Positions 36,991-50,408 of a stretch of DNA of 64,000 nt are shown piece by piece (the first letter of the stretch is position 1; every line of letters begins with the position of its first letter). A program made the translations under genes and the position numbers. The stretch comes from Nipponacmea schrenckii (taxonomy: Eukaryota > Mollusca > Gastropoda > Lottiidae). The notes under the pieces are model-generated. The model ran no database searches and was not told the origin of the DNA. It saw only the letters and a program-made list of their open reading frames with translations. The stretch is from the NCBI GenBank assembly GCA_030562195.1, contig CM060200.1, positions 6,138,001 through 6,202,000 of the forward strand. Direction: 5' to 3'.

Positions 36991-38629
36991 TAGGGGACAA
37001 CGGAAACAGAAGACTGTAAACTGGCGTAACTTTGGTTTTAAACAATTTATACAAAGTTTCAGCTGTTGTATGTGTTGAACAAAATACACTTCAAAAATCT
37101 TGTGCCTAACCTGAGCCCAACTAACGGATCATATTGAAAACTATAATTGGTGACGGACGTTTATGTAGGGGCTTCTGATGTGGTGTCAATAAAAAACTAT
37201 ATCAAAAAGGAAGTTGTCATAAGATATATTAAAATTAATGTCGTTTTGTCCATTCTATGGTACTCAGATCATTTGTTTTAAAGTAAGGATGATGAAGTTG
37301 AAAGATGACAAGTTAATATGAAACTGATTTAATACACAAATATTTCGATGTACATTTTTTTAATACACGTGTATTAAATGGACAGATCTAGGTTGCTGTG
37401 ATCAAGTACATGACCGCAAAAGACATCTACCCAACACCAGCACAAATGCGCATGAGATGAACAGACAATAAATTACAATCTCATTCATTTGGGAAAAAAA
37501 GCCAAAAGGTCAGTGCAAACGCTACGAGCGGGATACCTAACCCTACTCCATTTTTTGTTCTTATTTTTTATGGAGCTGCTGCAGCAGTCCTGTATCAACA
37601 TAGTTTCTCAGAGGGGTGTACTTGATTTATTTAATTAGACAGTAGATGAAGATAAATACCAACTCCCTGACTTGAATGACAGTTCAAGACTAGACATAAT
37701 TACTAATGGATTCTTACTTTGTACCATAGAGGTATCAGTAATTATTACTGTTGTGTATTTAATTAAATATGTATTTATCCCATTGACGCTTGGCTCGTAA
37801 TTGTTTTAAACGTTATTATCCACCTTAACACAGCACGCTAGAATCAGAGACTTCCATTCCTATCCATTACACCAGAATCAGCTATAAACACCAAGTAGGC
37901 TGACTACACGAATGACGTTCTGGCACTGATAGAATCGATTTCTCTCAACCAGTGTGATAGGCTAGAGACATGTTACGTATGACATAAAGGACCAATATCA
38001 AGACAGGACAAACTTATAAACTTCATTTACCAAACTCGTTATTTACTTCATCAATGGAATTCGGTTTCCTGTGATTGGATTTTATTTGTTTGAAATTATA
38101 AGGTAGGACTGCTACTTACTACTCTTAGTAGCAAACTTATTTTATCACAATAGAAAGTATGGACACATGTTTAAAGAGTCTACATGTATTTAGCTGTTAA
38201 TATTTAATTTAGAAAGTGCCCAGTGTAGTAAGTCGTACTTTTGGCTGTCAATTACCTTTATTAGAATACTTTTAAATGTTCTTCTTAGTAATTAAATGTC
38301 TGTTTCATTGTTCGTATCAAATACAATGGATTTCCAATTTCTGATTGGGCATAAATTTTAAATAATCACATTAGAAAGTAAGGAGCATTTCCAAAATTTC
38401 ACCAATTGTATAAAACATGGTAAAGCTTAAGTAATCAGAATATTGTGTTTTAAAGTGAAAGTATATGTTACCAATAGAAATTCAACTTTTCACATTATCA
38501 GGGAAGGAATAAAATAAAAGGAATGATTTGTGAATTAATCTATAATAGTTAACTTTTGAGAGTTTGAGTCCATAAAACCAATTTTCAAATACAATGCAGT
38601 AGCCTGAATTGGTGTCATTTGGCTTTGAT
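36991..38629. other. Mostly non-coding, nothing further recognised
   Basis: Apart from the retroelement fragment at 37355-37500, no exon or named repeat is visible. Confidence 0.3.
37355..37500 (-). mobile_element. Fragment of the 11.1-kb LINE 3' region, copy 3
   Basis: ATGGACAGATCTA and GATCAAGTACATGACC recur in the same order and orientation as at 11353-11392, with flanking similarity. Only the internal part of the tail is present; the conserved ~100-bp terminal core is absent. Confidence 0.55.
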
Positions 38630-39780
38630 ACAATCCTTTTGAAAGTATTTCAACAAAAACCAGTTTCGCTACACCATTCAATAGATATATTGCAATTAAA
38701 TCATTTGTATTTCACCCTTCAATATCTTAAAAAATAGGGAATTATTTCAACAAAATCAATTGCATTACACCATTCAGTAGCTTAAAGATAGGAACGTATT
38801 TAAAAAAAAGTTTCATTACGCCATTCAGTTGCTTAAAGATAGAAACGTATTATAAAAAAAAGTTTCATTACGCCATTAAAAAAGCTTATAGATAGGAAAT
38901 ATAACAGTGAAACACCTTTAAACCGGCAGGCTGTCGGACCTGTGAAAAATGCCGGTTTGGAGGGGTTGTAGGTTTACCCGTAGCAGTAGTAATACATACT
39001 GGGTAATTAATTGTATTAGTGATTAATTAGCACGAGTCGTATTCATCTTTCATACCGTCAACAGATTAACTTCAATTAATACGAGTTCAGATGCCGGTTT
39101 AGAGAGACCAATTAACTATATAGATTTAAATCTAACTTTTGGACTTGATTTCGATGCCGAATTGCGGTTTAGATTGGGTGCCTGTATTATAGAGTGATTC
39201 GGATGGGATTTTTCAAATATGCCGGTTTAGAGGGGATGTCGGAGGGGTTTCACTTAAGGCCTTCAAAAAAATCAACGTTTAACACCATTAAAAAGCTTAA
39301 AAATAGCGAAGTATTTCAATGAAATCAATGGCATAACACCATTCAAAAACTTACAAAAAGGTAAGTATTACAACAAAATCAGAATGTATTACACCCTTCA
39401 ATGGCTTAACAATAGGTAAGTATTACAACAAAATCAGAATGTATTAAAGCCTCCAATGGCTTAACAATAGGTAAGTATTACAACAAAATCAGAATGTATT
39501 AAAGCCTCCAATGGCTTAACAATAGGTAAGTATTACAACAAAATCAGAATGTATTACACCCTTCAATGGCTTAACAATAGGTAAGTATTACAACAAAATC
39601 AGAATGTATTACACCCTTCAATGGCTTAACAATAGGTAAGTATTACAACAAAATCAGAATGTATTACACCCTTCAATGGCTTAACAATAGGTAAGTATTA
39701 CAACAAAATCAGAATGTATTACACCCTTCAATGGCTTAACAATAGGGAAGTATTACAAAAAATCAGATGTATTACAGTCT
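38630..39780. repeat. 55-bp minisatellite with young and old units
   Basis: From about 39360 to 39770 a 55-base unit (GGTAAGTATTACAACAAAAT, CAGAATGTATTACACCCTTC, AATGGCTTAACAATA) repeats about seven times almost unchanged; two neighbouring units carry AAAGCCTCC in place of ACACCCTTC. To the left, 38630-38900 and 39265-39360 hold strongly diverged units of the same type (ATTTCAACAAAATCA, ACACCATTCA, AGCTTAAA). A MITE sits between the two old parts. Confidence 0.9.
38905..39254. mobile_element. MITE inserted in the 55-bp minisatellite
   Basis: Left end CAGTGAAACACC with TTTAAACCGGCA; the right end read in reverse complement is AGTGAAACCCCT with CTCTAAACCGGCA. AAACCGGC blocks also appear internally. 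TA-rich flanks fit a pogo/Tc1-mariner-type element, but the exact target duplication is unclear. No coding content. Confidence 0.7.
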
Positions 39781-40199
39781 GTTAACTATAATTTCCAAAC
39801 GAAGTTTTACCTTTATGGCTTAAAATAGAATATTGAAAAGTGTGAAAATGACTTACAATAAGGAAGATCAAAACAGTGGTATTACACGTTTCAATATTTC
39901 TATAATTTCCCCAAAACTTGTTCGCTTGTAATTAGATTATTGAAAAGGTATGGAAAGTCCTTGAATCACAGAACAGAAGGCAAGTTAAACACGCACGTGT
40001 CAGTATAGTTTCTAAATATTCTTCAAAACCTGCATCATCTACATTAACATTATAACTATAATTGGTTTTGGAATACCGTTGAATTATCACCAACGCCACA
40101 AAATGTATAATAACATCGCAAGTCGAAATATTGTTTTCTTCGAACTGCTGCCACATCAGATTCCGTTGTATGATTGATCGAAATAGAAATGAAATGAAT

Positions 40200-40520
40200 T
40201 TAGTTTTCCTACTCTTCTGCTCCCTTTTTAGGCCAACGAAGACGAGCAACGCAATGCTGTGTGCAAGTTGGAAAAATTCTGTCGGGACAGTGGCATTAGT
40301 CAACTTTTTTTGCGATTTCCATCTTATGAGGGATCTTTAGCTTCCACATCCTGTAGTACACGGGACCTCGGTTTATTGAACCAGACCCCCTTTTCATGTC
40401 AGTCCCTCCGACTTGCATCACTGACAAGGGGCAACTGGGCTGAAAAATCTCGACATTTGATTGAACCCTGGACCCTCAGGTTGGCGAGCAAACGTCTAAG
40501 ACACTGAGACGGCCCTCTAA
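40200..40520 (-). mobile_element. tRNA-derived SINE
   Basis: On the minus strand the head starts near 40520 with GGCCGTCTCAGTGTCTTAGACG (A-box-like) and carries GGTTCAATC (B box, 40459-40467). The body includes GGGACTGACATGAAAAGGGG and CCGAGGTCCCGTGTAC, then CTAAAGATCCCTCATAAG and GGAAATCGCAAAAAAAG, shared with the fragment at 12985-13100. A pol III internal promoter is implied. Both + and minus strands show chance open frames here that I disregard. Confidence 0.75.
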
Positions 40521-42155
40521 TCGAAATAGAGCGAAAATTCTAGCCCTATGATAGATGAATGTTGAACATTTAGGAATTATTAAAAGCGTTTTATTTAATA
40601 GTCATTGACATTGATGATATAATGTAGTTCACTTTGCTGAAATCATTTCAATACACGAGTCGATTAAATAAATCATCAGCTTACTTAACTTACTCAATTA
40701 AATGATTATTTTGTCTTATGAAATACGAAGATGAAGTACACATATCACTAACTAGAAACAGAAAAACATATTATCAGACATGTTGATCGCTTAGTAATTA
40801 GATTCAAGTTTAAACCTTCTAATATGATAGACATTGACAAGAAATTCTCTAATTTCATTGATTAAAGTAATTAATCCAATGTAAATGATTGTAATCAGTA
40901 TACATAACATGTACTTGAACTCATTGAACAACTTCTACTACCTTCGGGAACTATTTATCTTAAGGTGTGAAATGAAATGGATTGGGAACAATTAGATCTA
41001 TGTTGTGTGTAATGTGGGCATTTTGACATTATAGCAAAGGTTACTTGTTTCAGATTTAGGTTCGAAGAAACTTGGATAATCCAAGCCTGCAGCTATGATA
41101 TATTGTCCCATTCGGTTGCAGAAATTTAGAAAGTAACAGATGCAATGGACAAAACCAGTTTAACGTTCTACAAGGACAGTTAAGGAATAAGCCGTACTCG
41201 ATCACGGTTGAGCACAACCAGGGCCAACGCGTTTTAATGTTAACTATTATCTTCTGCTGATCACGCAGAAATATTCCAGGAAATTGATTTTTCTCATCGA
41301 TTACTGCTGACGCAAACAGATTATTTGACCAAAGTAAAAAATACTTTTTTACAATTGAATTACCATGAAGGTCTTGCTTGTATATCCTGTGTCAATTTTT
41401 TTTTTTCGACCGAGTTATTGTGAACTTTCCATCGGCGGCGGTTAAATGTTAACTTTCATTTGCATCTGTAACATTCGATTGAAGTTATACCCCAGTGTTA
41501 ACATTGTAATTTTAAACAGCTAAAACTATGAATAACCTGACTGAATAAGGAGATATTGAGAGTGTCCCTTGTCGGTCCCTCCTCTTTAAAGGGATAATAG
41601 CCGTTAGAAGAAACATAAATTTTAATTTCACTCAAACTTGACAAACAACAGTATATATCCATCAAATCCACAAAATCAAGTAGTTAATAATAAAACGCTT
41701 AATACATCCATTAAGCGATTTTCAAATTGTAATTATAAAGGGAAGTAACTCTAACATATAGATTTCCCGCAAGGCTGTTTTAGCGCTGATTTCCCATACG
41801 TTTTTATTCCTAAACAGAATTGAATCGTCGCTTGCTCACTTTTTTGAAAAAATCAGAATATAGTTTTATTCTCGCTTTTTGAAAATTCATCAAGTGTGGG
41901 ATACATACTTATTTAACCAATAATCAATATTTAACACAAATATTAGACGTAGGACGAGTGTATTCTAACGCCTATTATCCCTTTTAGATTTCGGGGAAGG
42001 GAGGGATTGAATCTCCCAAATGTACAGGCCTAGGGTGGAACAAATATCTTATTGAGAAATTGGGATCTGGATCTGTTGGATGATTTTCTTCTCTTCTGAT
42101 CTGAAATTAGAAAAAATAAAATAACTCGCCCGATAGGCGAGGAGTATAGTACCTG
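40521..42155. other. Non-coding stretch, nothing recognised
   Basis: No exon supported. The phrase TTTCGGGGAAGGGAGGGATTGA at 41990-42011 recurs at 47211-47232, marking a small dispersed repeat. Confidence 0.35.
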
Positions 42156-43030
42156 TTAAGTACAGATTATTTTTAGTTTGCTATGAACAAGGTTGTCATT
42201 TAAGTTCTGATTTTTTGAATATGCCACTATCATTTTCTGTTTATAGACATGAGGAAATTTCTCTTGAAGACTCTTATAATGGGTTTGAACTATCTTACTT
42301 GCTTTATTACTGGTTGTATTAAATGGAACTACAAAGGGTGCTATGCCTACACTGTGGTGAATATTAAGTCCTATGGGTCTTGCTGTAATCAATGTCTCAA
42401 TCCAATGGGCTTCTCTAGATTGACGGATTGACGTCAAGTGAATGATCGTCAAGATTGAAATGGTTAGAAACAGGCTTGTCTTTTTTTAATTTAATATCTG
42501 ATCTGTGGGCATTAAAACGAGTGCGTAATTTGTTCTTTGTTTCCCCGATATATTGTTTGGGACTTATTTTTACATGAAATTAAGTATATTACATTCGAGT
42601 TTTCACATGTTAGGTGCTCTTGGATCGGGTATCTTTTATTCGTAGAATTACTTAGAAAATAATGCGTTTCTGATATAAAGGGACATGTTTTGCATCTGGT
42701 TGACATACATGGGGCACTCCTTAAACCTGGAGGCACTTCGGCATAAAGTCTATTTTTAGCTGCTAACTGTGCTAATGTGGAATTTTTTATGTTTCGTAAA
42801 AATCGTTTAGAGTATCCACGCTCTTTCAGTTTTGAGAAAACAATCGTACAGGCTTGGTTGAAATTAGAAGACCTTGTGCAAATTCGGTGAAATCGTAAAA
42901 CTTGTGACTTAATTATTCCAGAAAATGTATGTTTTGGATGAAATGAGCTCTTATGCAAAAGTTGATGAGTGTCGGTTTCTTTGAAATATACTTTGATATC
43001 TAATTTATTAGTCTCTCTATTATTTTGGTG
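42156..43030 (-). pseudogene. Penelope-like retroelement, C-terminal remnant with GIY-YIG region
   Basis: Begins after an in-frame stop with 'NKLDIKVYFKETDTHQLL', then 'HKSSFHPKHTFSGIIKSQVL', 'RFHRICTRSSNF' and 'LKERGYSKRFLRNI', the thumb region of Penelope-like reverse transcriptases. 'CKTCPFI' and 'NSNVIYLISCKN' lead into a decayed GIY-YIG endonuclease. After frameshifts come 'HRSDIKLKKDKPVSNHFNLD' and 'SREAHWIETLITARPIGLN', typical of the C-terminus. The RT catalytic core is absent, so this is a truncated dead copy. Penelope-like elements are a separate retroelement class related to telomerase-type RTs. Confidence 0.85.
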
Positions 43031-44261
43031 TTACACCAACATTCAGTTATCTAGGTTTTAACGGCTTTAGGTACCATTAGCATAGAATATTCAGTTAACA
43101 GTTTAAAATAAACTTTAAAACATATCTATAAACGCCCACTGATTTCAATATTTTGAAAGTTTCTTTGAGGATTTTGACTTGATTTAACCAGGAGGTTCTT
43201 TTAGAGTTCTTCAAGACAAAAATCGTGATTAACGTTAAATTCATGTTAAAAGGATTTAGTCTGTGAAGCATTGGCCAGAAGGGCTTTACTTTTTAGTCAA
43301 CGTTTTCCTTTGTTTTAAAACGTGGTAACCTATTAACGGTTTATGAATAGTTTGTGCCGTTGGTCTCTTGTTATTTAGAAAATATTTGTTAATTATTTTG
43401 ATATTTGAAAAGAAAGCTTTTAATATAAGACACTAGCCTACAAACGACAATTACAATCAATTAGACATCATCTTTTCTGTCTGTTAGAACAAAAATATAA
43501 GATTATAACAATCAGTCACGAAATTAATTCTTTTTTATCTTTAAAGTACCCTGTCTACATGCTGGATATATATGTTTAAAATTAGTTTTTAAACGACAAT
43601 TGCCTTTAAATTAGGCTTTACTCTTTTTATCTGTTATTACAGTACTGTAAGCTTACAGTTCTTTCATAAAATCTTCTAAATTATCATGTCTACCTAAAAG
43701 ATATGTCTGTATTTGTGGATACTGGTTAATCGTTCTAGAATGAAATTCCACTGTGAAAGAAGAACTGTTCCCTGTATACCAAGGCATTTGTACCTTTTGC
43801 TGGTTTTCATATGGTTATTTGGTATCTGCCACAAAATAGAACTGTTAGTATGTTCACTGTCTTCTCTTCTTTCAGGCACACGTTCATTCGGGCACAGGAC
43901 AGACCAAGCGTCATTTAGGCTCATTGATTTATGTACACTCACATTGAAGTAGTCTGTTAACTGTTCAACCGAAAACCAAGTACATTATCTCAGCACGTAA
44001 ATTGAAATAATCTGAACGTTTACTTTTTCTACCAAATACCAAGTATTCATTTCCAATCATAGGCATTAATAAATCATATATACACTTAGATATACAATTT
44101 CTTCGGCTCAATGTCATTTAGGCAAAGTGATTTAGGCACATCTTCAATTAGACACATTTTGGCTTCAACAATGTTGAATATTGGTGAGCCTTAAGAACAT
44201 TCACCCAAATAAATATCTATCTGTTCCTGACTGAAAGTGTGCCTAGATCATAACAAATAAC
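43031..44261. other. Non-coding stretch, nothing recognised
   Basis: Open frames at 43694-43952 overlap on both strands and match nothing known to me. Confidence 0.3.
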
Positions 44262-44421
44262 CACAGATCAGAGAAAAATGCTTCATGAAATACAAAGGAT
44301 TGTAAAGATGTTTTTCAAAATTAAATATGGTATCGATATTTCTTTGTGGACGCCAGCCAATGTCATTGACTAACTCTAAATTTTGGTATAGATCGATTTT
44401 TTCTTGTCCCTACAGTCACAT
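44262..44421 (+). repeat. Dispersed repeat block A, copy 1
   Basis: About 150 bases, including GCTTCATGAAATACAAAGG and GACGCCAGCCAATGTC, match 47052-47210 with roughly ten differences. It is followed at 44528-44612 by block B (CTGTCCATTT, ACAGAACACATT, AATAGTATTC), which matches 47908-47990. Confidence 0.85.
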
Positions 44422-44869
44422 CTAATAAGTGTTTATCTATCCTTATATTATTATGTAAAAGTTATTAAGTTAGTAAAAGTTACAGTAAGGGTAACAAGGA
44501 TTCGGAAGCCACATTTTTGTAATTGAGCATCTGTCCATTTACCTTTTTATACAGAACACATTGATAACAAATAGTATTCAAAACATAATGTTAATGTGCC
44601 CAAAAACCATGTCTAACTGTCGTGTGCTAAAAAATATTGAGTAATTGCAGCCTTTATTTCTCACGAATATTCGTCCATTCCATTGCATTTGAATCACTTT
44701 TCAATTATATAGAATTCCTTGCATTTCTGTATACAACTCTATCCCAGACGAACACGTTCTGTTACTCATTATATCTCTACTGTCTTGTCACTGGTTAAAA
44801 ATATTGATATTCAGACAATTATATTCAAATTACCTTATTACACAGGATTGATTATTTAAATTTGTACAA

Positions 44870-45150
44870 AATCATCTTCAGTAAACAAATTATCTAAGAA
44901 TTACAAAAAACAGTTGTATAAATTTGGCACAACTAAATCAATCTCTTTGTTTCAAAATTCAAATTGATAAAGGCCTTCAGTAAACAAATTTCCAAACATT
45001 TTTATGAATTTAGCACTAACAAATGAAGTAGACTGTAAGTAAACTGTTCTACCGAAAATACGTACATGTTGTATTGATTCAGCACATAAATTTAAAATAA
45101 AAAACACCTTCAGTAAACAAATTTCCAAAAAGTCGTATACGTTTAGCACA
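44870..45150 (+). repeat. Diverged direct repeats containing CTTCAGTAAACAAATT
   Basis: CTTCAGTAAACAAATT occurs at about 44878, 44976 and 45108, with related TTTAGCAC and CTGTTCTACCGAAAA phrases between; similar phrasing appears near 43955-44040. An old local tandem duplication is likely. Confidence 0.5.
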
Positions 45151-45974
45151 TAGTCTGATATAATGTGTGAAAACCATTTTCAATTAAAAAAATTTTGTTT
45201 TGTTTCAGCAGTATCATTGAAATAATCTGTATGTTTTCTGTTCTTTAAGTAAAACAAATCCAAACTGAAATTATCTTTTTGTTTACTATTCAACAGGAAT
45301 CCGTGTATTCAAAATGATATTATTTATATATAAAGGGACAGTAAGTGGTATCGTTTTGAAATATACAATGTAAATGTACTATTTAGATATATATCAAATT
45401 AGGTATAATTTTCGACCAGACTATCAAGCTATCGTTTGAGATCCATGTAGAGAACATAAGAGTTAATTGGGGTTTATAAATTGCTCGTTATATTCGAGTT
45501 GATTGGAAGATGACTTATCTGATAAAACTGTGAAAAACAACACCGTCCATTACACATACGGATTCGCTGAGCACTGTCTATATAACATTTATCTTCTGTT
45601 CACCCATTTCATCTTACGTCAACCCGTAATTAATTCCCTGTTTAACAACTCGCCATATTTAACTGATATTTGACGTTCTTTAGCATGCAATACAACGAGG
45701 TATTAACCCTTTGCATTACATCATAAACTAAACGCTATATTTTATTCTAAATATATTATGCATTCCAATATCCATCAGTGAACAATACAATGGGTAACTG
45801 GACTTAAGCATATACAGCAGAGCATAAAAAAGACAAACAACTTAATGTTTTGAACAACATCGAGCTACAATGCCTCTACGTTCTTAAACAATACAGTTCT
45901 TTCCATTCATATACAACTATTGAAAATAAAACACATTTTGTGTCTTCTCCTAAGTTCGTTAAAGATGCGTGTTT

Positions 45975-46310
45975 AAATACCACTGTGCTGATTTAAATAT
46001 AGCTGGTTATGCTGATTTAAATATGGCTGTGTTGATTTTAATATTGATTTACTGATTAAAATATGGCTGTGCGTTTAAATATCGCTGTATTGATTTAAAT
46101 ATAGCTGGTTATGCTGATTAAAATATGGCTGTGCTAGTTCAAATATAGCTGATTGTGCTGATTTAAATATGGTTGTTCTGATATAATATATGGCTGTTCT
46201 GCTTTGAATATCGCAGTGCTAGTTTAAATACAACTGTGCTGATTTAGATATGGCTGTAATGAATGTGCTGTCTTAAATATGGCAGTGCTAGTTTAAATAT
46301 ATGTGCTGAT
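45975..46310 (+). repeat. ~20-bp minisatellite, GATTTAAATATGGCTGTGCT type
   Basis: About 15 imperfect tandem units with GATTTAAATAT(A/G)GCTG and GTGCT/TTATGCT spacers. Units vary in length and sequence, so the array is old. Confidence 0.85.
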
Positions 46311-47051
46311 GGTAAGTGTAGGCTCCATGTCCGAAAAACACGATGTTGCTATTGCGATGATATTTTTTTATGTAAATATATTTGAAGTAACAAATCACTA
46401 TATAAGAACTTAATTTTGATGATAGTATGTCTAAAATTCGATATGGTTATTTATCTATAAAATTACATTAACACATCAAGTTATTTTTCATTACATGTCA
46501 ACTGTTTACATGCACATTTTCAATTCAAATAAAACCATTAATAGTATTGTTTGTATTGTCTGTTGTGCTTACACATTGATAAAGCTAATGGAAACTCTTC
46601 TATTTATTAATAAAAAAGAATATTAGTATCCATGGACAATGTCAACTATAAAAGCTTAAGGGTGTAAACCTAGATTAACTATATGAAACGTAATCTGCGT
46701 CCTGATATCCACACCGTTATTAACGAAATAAGAATGCATGCTTCCTGAGGTTCTTAGGCATAATTTTCTATTTTTTTAACCTTTATGTTTGTGATAAATC
46801 GCACGTAAACACTCTCTTTTATTATGATAAATATAAATAAATCGATGGTCAACGGCAAAACAGTCTTGAGGTCCAAATGATAAATTCGCTACAATTAACA
46901 TAAACCATATGTAAATAAATAATATAAGAATTTTGATAACCTTTTATTCAAAGTCAGAACGACTTTTTATTTTTGAACTGTTTGCGTTTCTCAATCAAAA
47001 TGTTTAATCGTGAGTAAAACTGGTACGTCAATGGCAAGGGTCCCTAACAAC

Positions 47052-48140
47052 AGATCAAAAAAAAAGATGCTTCATGAAGTACAAAGGATTGTAAAGATGT
47101 TTTTCAAAATTAAATATGGTATCGATATTTCTTTATGGACGCCAGCCAATGTCGTTGTCTAACTCCAGATTTTGGTATGGATCGAATTTTTCTTGTCCCT
47201 ACAATCACATTTCGGGGAAGGGAGGGATTGATTCTTTTTGATTCTTCTTATATTTGATAACTATCACAATTTTAGAATAAAAAGGTCGTAAGGCCCTACG
47301 TGTCTGGTTCACATGTCACCTTGAATTACAACCGCCTTAACTTAGCCATGTGTCCGTCTAGGTTGATCCAAGCTTGTCACGAAATGGTGCTTATTATGAC
47401 GCTTACATTATTATCAAAGTCCAGATGTCAAGTTCTTGAATAATCTACTTTCTCGCTAATGATATAGATGGAACTAGAATTACTGTCACAATTTGTCTGA
47501 GAATAGATTCTGTTATTTGTTGCAAAAAAAAAAAAATAATAATAAAATAAAATACAAGGCTGAAAAAAATGTACAAGTTAATTATATTTCTGTGGAACAA
47601 CTCCCTTGACAGTAGAAAGATGTCGAGAAAAGTAATCACTTCGTCTCACGTATTGGTAATGTGCTGGCCTACCAGATATTGTTTCTATTGTATACTATCG
47701 TATGCAGGTATACACCAGGGAACCCCACTGTCTCCTATTGCAATTTTTCAACATTTCTAGACATCTTTAGTAGACCACCATGGTGTTTTTAAGCCATAAT
47801 TCTGGTTAAATACAGTTCGATTCTCCATTAGATAATAGCTCAATGTACTGATATAAATTTCGAAAATATTATCTTGCTGGTATAATACAAGATTATTAAA
47901 GGGAATGATCTGTCCATTTTACTTTTAATACAGAACACATTCATAAAAAATAGTATTCTAAACATATTGCTAATATGCAGTAAATATGTATCCGTGTCAA
48001 TTGAAATATTTTGAAAACTATCACACTTTTAGAATAAATAAATCATAGGCCCTACGTGTCTGGTTCACATGTCACCTTGAATTACAACTGCCTAAACCTA
48101 GTTAAGTGTCCGTCTAGGTTGATCCAAGCTTGTCAATGTA
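47052..48140 (+). repeat. Dispersed repeat blocks A, B and C
   Basis: Block A copy 2 is 47052-47210. Block C occurs twice, 47256-47379 and 48012-48135, sharing GGCCCTACGTGTCTGGTTCA and TAGGTTGATCCAAGCTTGTC. Block B copy 2 is 47908-47990. Spacings between A and B copies differ, so this is a mosaic of one repeat family and not a simple segmental duplication. Confidence 0.85.
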
Positions 48141-50383
48141 AGCTTGTAAGCCATCAACCTAATTTCTATTTCTGCAATTCAAAAACATTGTATCAGTAAG
48201 GTTTTTTTCAGTCATCGTGATTTCCAAAATGTACTAACGTGCAAGAAATTTAGAGCTAACTGAACTGAATATTTACTTAGCTACTTATCTAGTTAAAATC
48301 AATCGATCCAGTTCGTTTTCTGAGTCATTAGCGTAAAAGAATGCTAGAAGCAAAGATTAAGGCCAAAGGACGTATTTCGTGTTTAAAAAAGTGCTTTAAA
48401 CATCATTTGTAGAGCGACATAAAACCTTGCATATGTCACTCCATGATGGTTCCAAAGAATACAAATCTAGCCAAGTCAATTACATTTGGGTGTAATGAAG
48501 CAAATTGTCGAAGTCCTACGACAGAGATAAGAATTGCGACTTATAGGAGCATACGAACATCTTAATATAAGGCATGTAAACAAGACAAAGAGAACTGACA
48601 ACAATGAAGAACACTATAAGATGTCATTAAGTATTTATATTAAATGATGGATTGGCCGGAAGTAAATCTTGGCAGTTGAGATTCCAATATTCAGAACTGT
48701 CTTTTGTATTATAGGCTAGAGTAATTATCAATCAGAATTATTTAATTAACTCCTCATGATAAGCAAGATTTTGTTAATATATCTACAGCCTATGCCAAGC
48801 CTTTCTCAATTTTTCGATTAGGCTTGTAGTTACAAGGGGGACATTTTAACAGTTGACAGATTTTGAACATTCTTTTAGCACACGAGGCCTCATTTTTCTT
48901 TGACATTTCTAAGGTACCATGTCGACTTATGCCGATATTTAATCCCGAATAGAGCAGGCACGTACATGTATATTGTTTGCTGTCCACGGCATCGACGGTA
49001 TACATAAAGTATTTTCCCATAGTATTTTATCATAGAAACCTCACATCTGTGTATCTGACAACGTTAACAAAGTCTTACGAGCCAAGGGGATTTGAAGGAA
49101 CAGTCAATGCAAAGAACAGTGTGAATGAAATGATTACTTAGTGCTACCTCTTCAATATTTTCTATCGCCGCTATTTTTAGACAATGATATAACATGGTCG
49201 TAAATTCCAATGATCAAATTTGTCATCACCAGATCTTCTTTGAAAAAGGAGTTTCAACACTCACAAAAACATGTTTCTTGAGCTATCGAGTTTCCTCTTG
49301 AGGACAATGCTAACTGATCTGTTTCCTTAAAAGCCAATCTAAAGTATATAGAACTTGAAGAAAACTGTCATTGATTTGGCGTGTTATCTAGAAAAAAAGT
49401 CATTGCATGCAAAGAATCGCCTCAATATTTAGGTGAAGTACATGCTCATATTTCAGAAGCTTTTATTGCCCAATTATTTCATCCAGATTTTTTCGTGACA
49501 ATTTGCGATTTAGTCTCTATCTGTAAGATCATTCATGCTTACTTCTAATCTGTGTTGCTTTAATGTTTGTCTCCGGAGAGAAATCGATGTAGGTAATATA
49601 AAGTTTGTTGACAAAAGGATGTAAGTCCAGATTCGATGTTTTCAATATTCGAAAAGTAATCAAAATACATAAAAAATATAAAAAGATCACTGTCTACTAA
49701 AAGTTCAAATCTAAAAGCTTAGTAAATAATAGCTTCATGTGATAAAACATAATAATACAACAACTTGAAAGAACTAAAAGCATTCCAATTTGATATCCCA
49801 GTGAGAAACTGTCAGCTCTGTTAAGAAATTATACCTAGCTTGACATTTAATTGATTAGGTTTGGTAAAGAAGAGATATGAATTGGACTCGGGGTCAAAAT
49901 GTCTATTGATTGAAAAAAGATTTGTCTTTGTATCTTCAGTCTTAATTGCCTAATGCAGATGAAAAACTGTTTGGAATCTTAATTGAAGGCGATTCGCATC
50001 GTATCAGATTAGCTAAATTAGTATAGTATTATGTAGGAACTTTCCGTATATTCAGTAAAATTCAAATAAATAGTCCGTCGCCGTCATGAAGTCTTGTGAT
50101 AACATTTGTCATAAATATTGGTCTCGAATTAGTCATAGGTTGCATAAAATCTTCATTTTAAGTTGTAATGTATTCCTTTGAAACTTTAGTGTATAACCTA
50201 TGATTACATTGGTAAAATTGTGATGAGATATCGATGAGAATTTTTTATTCAGACGAATTCCAAGCAAGATGATCCTAATAATTGAAAATTTAACCACATT
50301 GATTTAGTTATCTAGAGATTAGTAGTTTGTATGTTGTGTTGTTATCTTCTAAGATTATTCCATTGATCTTGTTTGTTTTGCAG
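48141..50383. other. Upstream of the GPCR; one Cys-rich open frame
   Basis: Mostly non-coding. A 76-codon minus-strand frame at 48790-49020 is rich in Cys and Lys ('CTCLLYSGLNIG', 'CQLLKCPPCNYKP') and slightly less AT-rich than its surroundings. I do not recognise it, and no splice partners were found. It may be chance. The GPCR's upstream non-coding exon and promoter should lie in or before this interval. Confidence 0.3.
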
Positions 50384-50408
50384 ATTTGTGAATCATTGAA
50401 GATTAGAA

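Noticed and set aside
40259..40507. + strand 82-codon frame
   Set aside because: Lies in a tRNA-derived SINE on the opposite strand.
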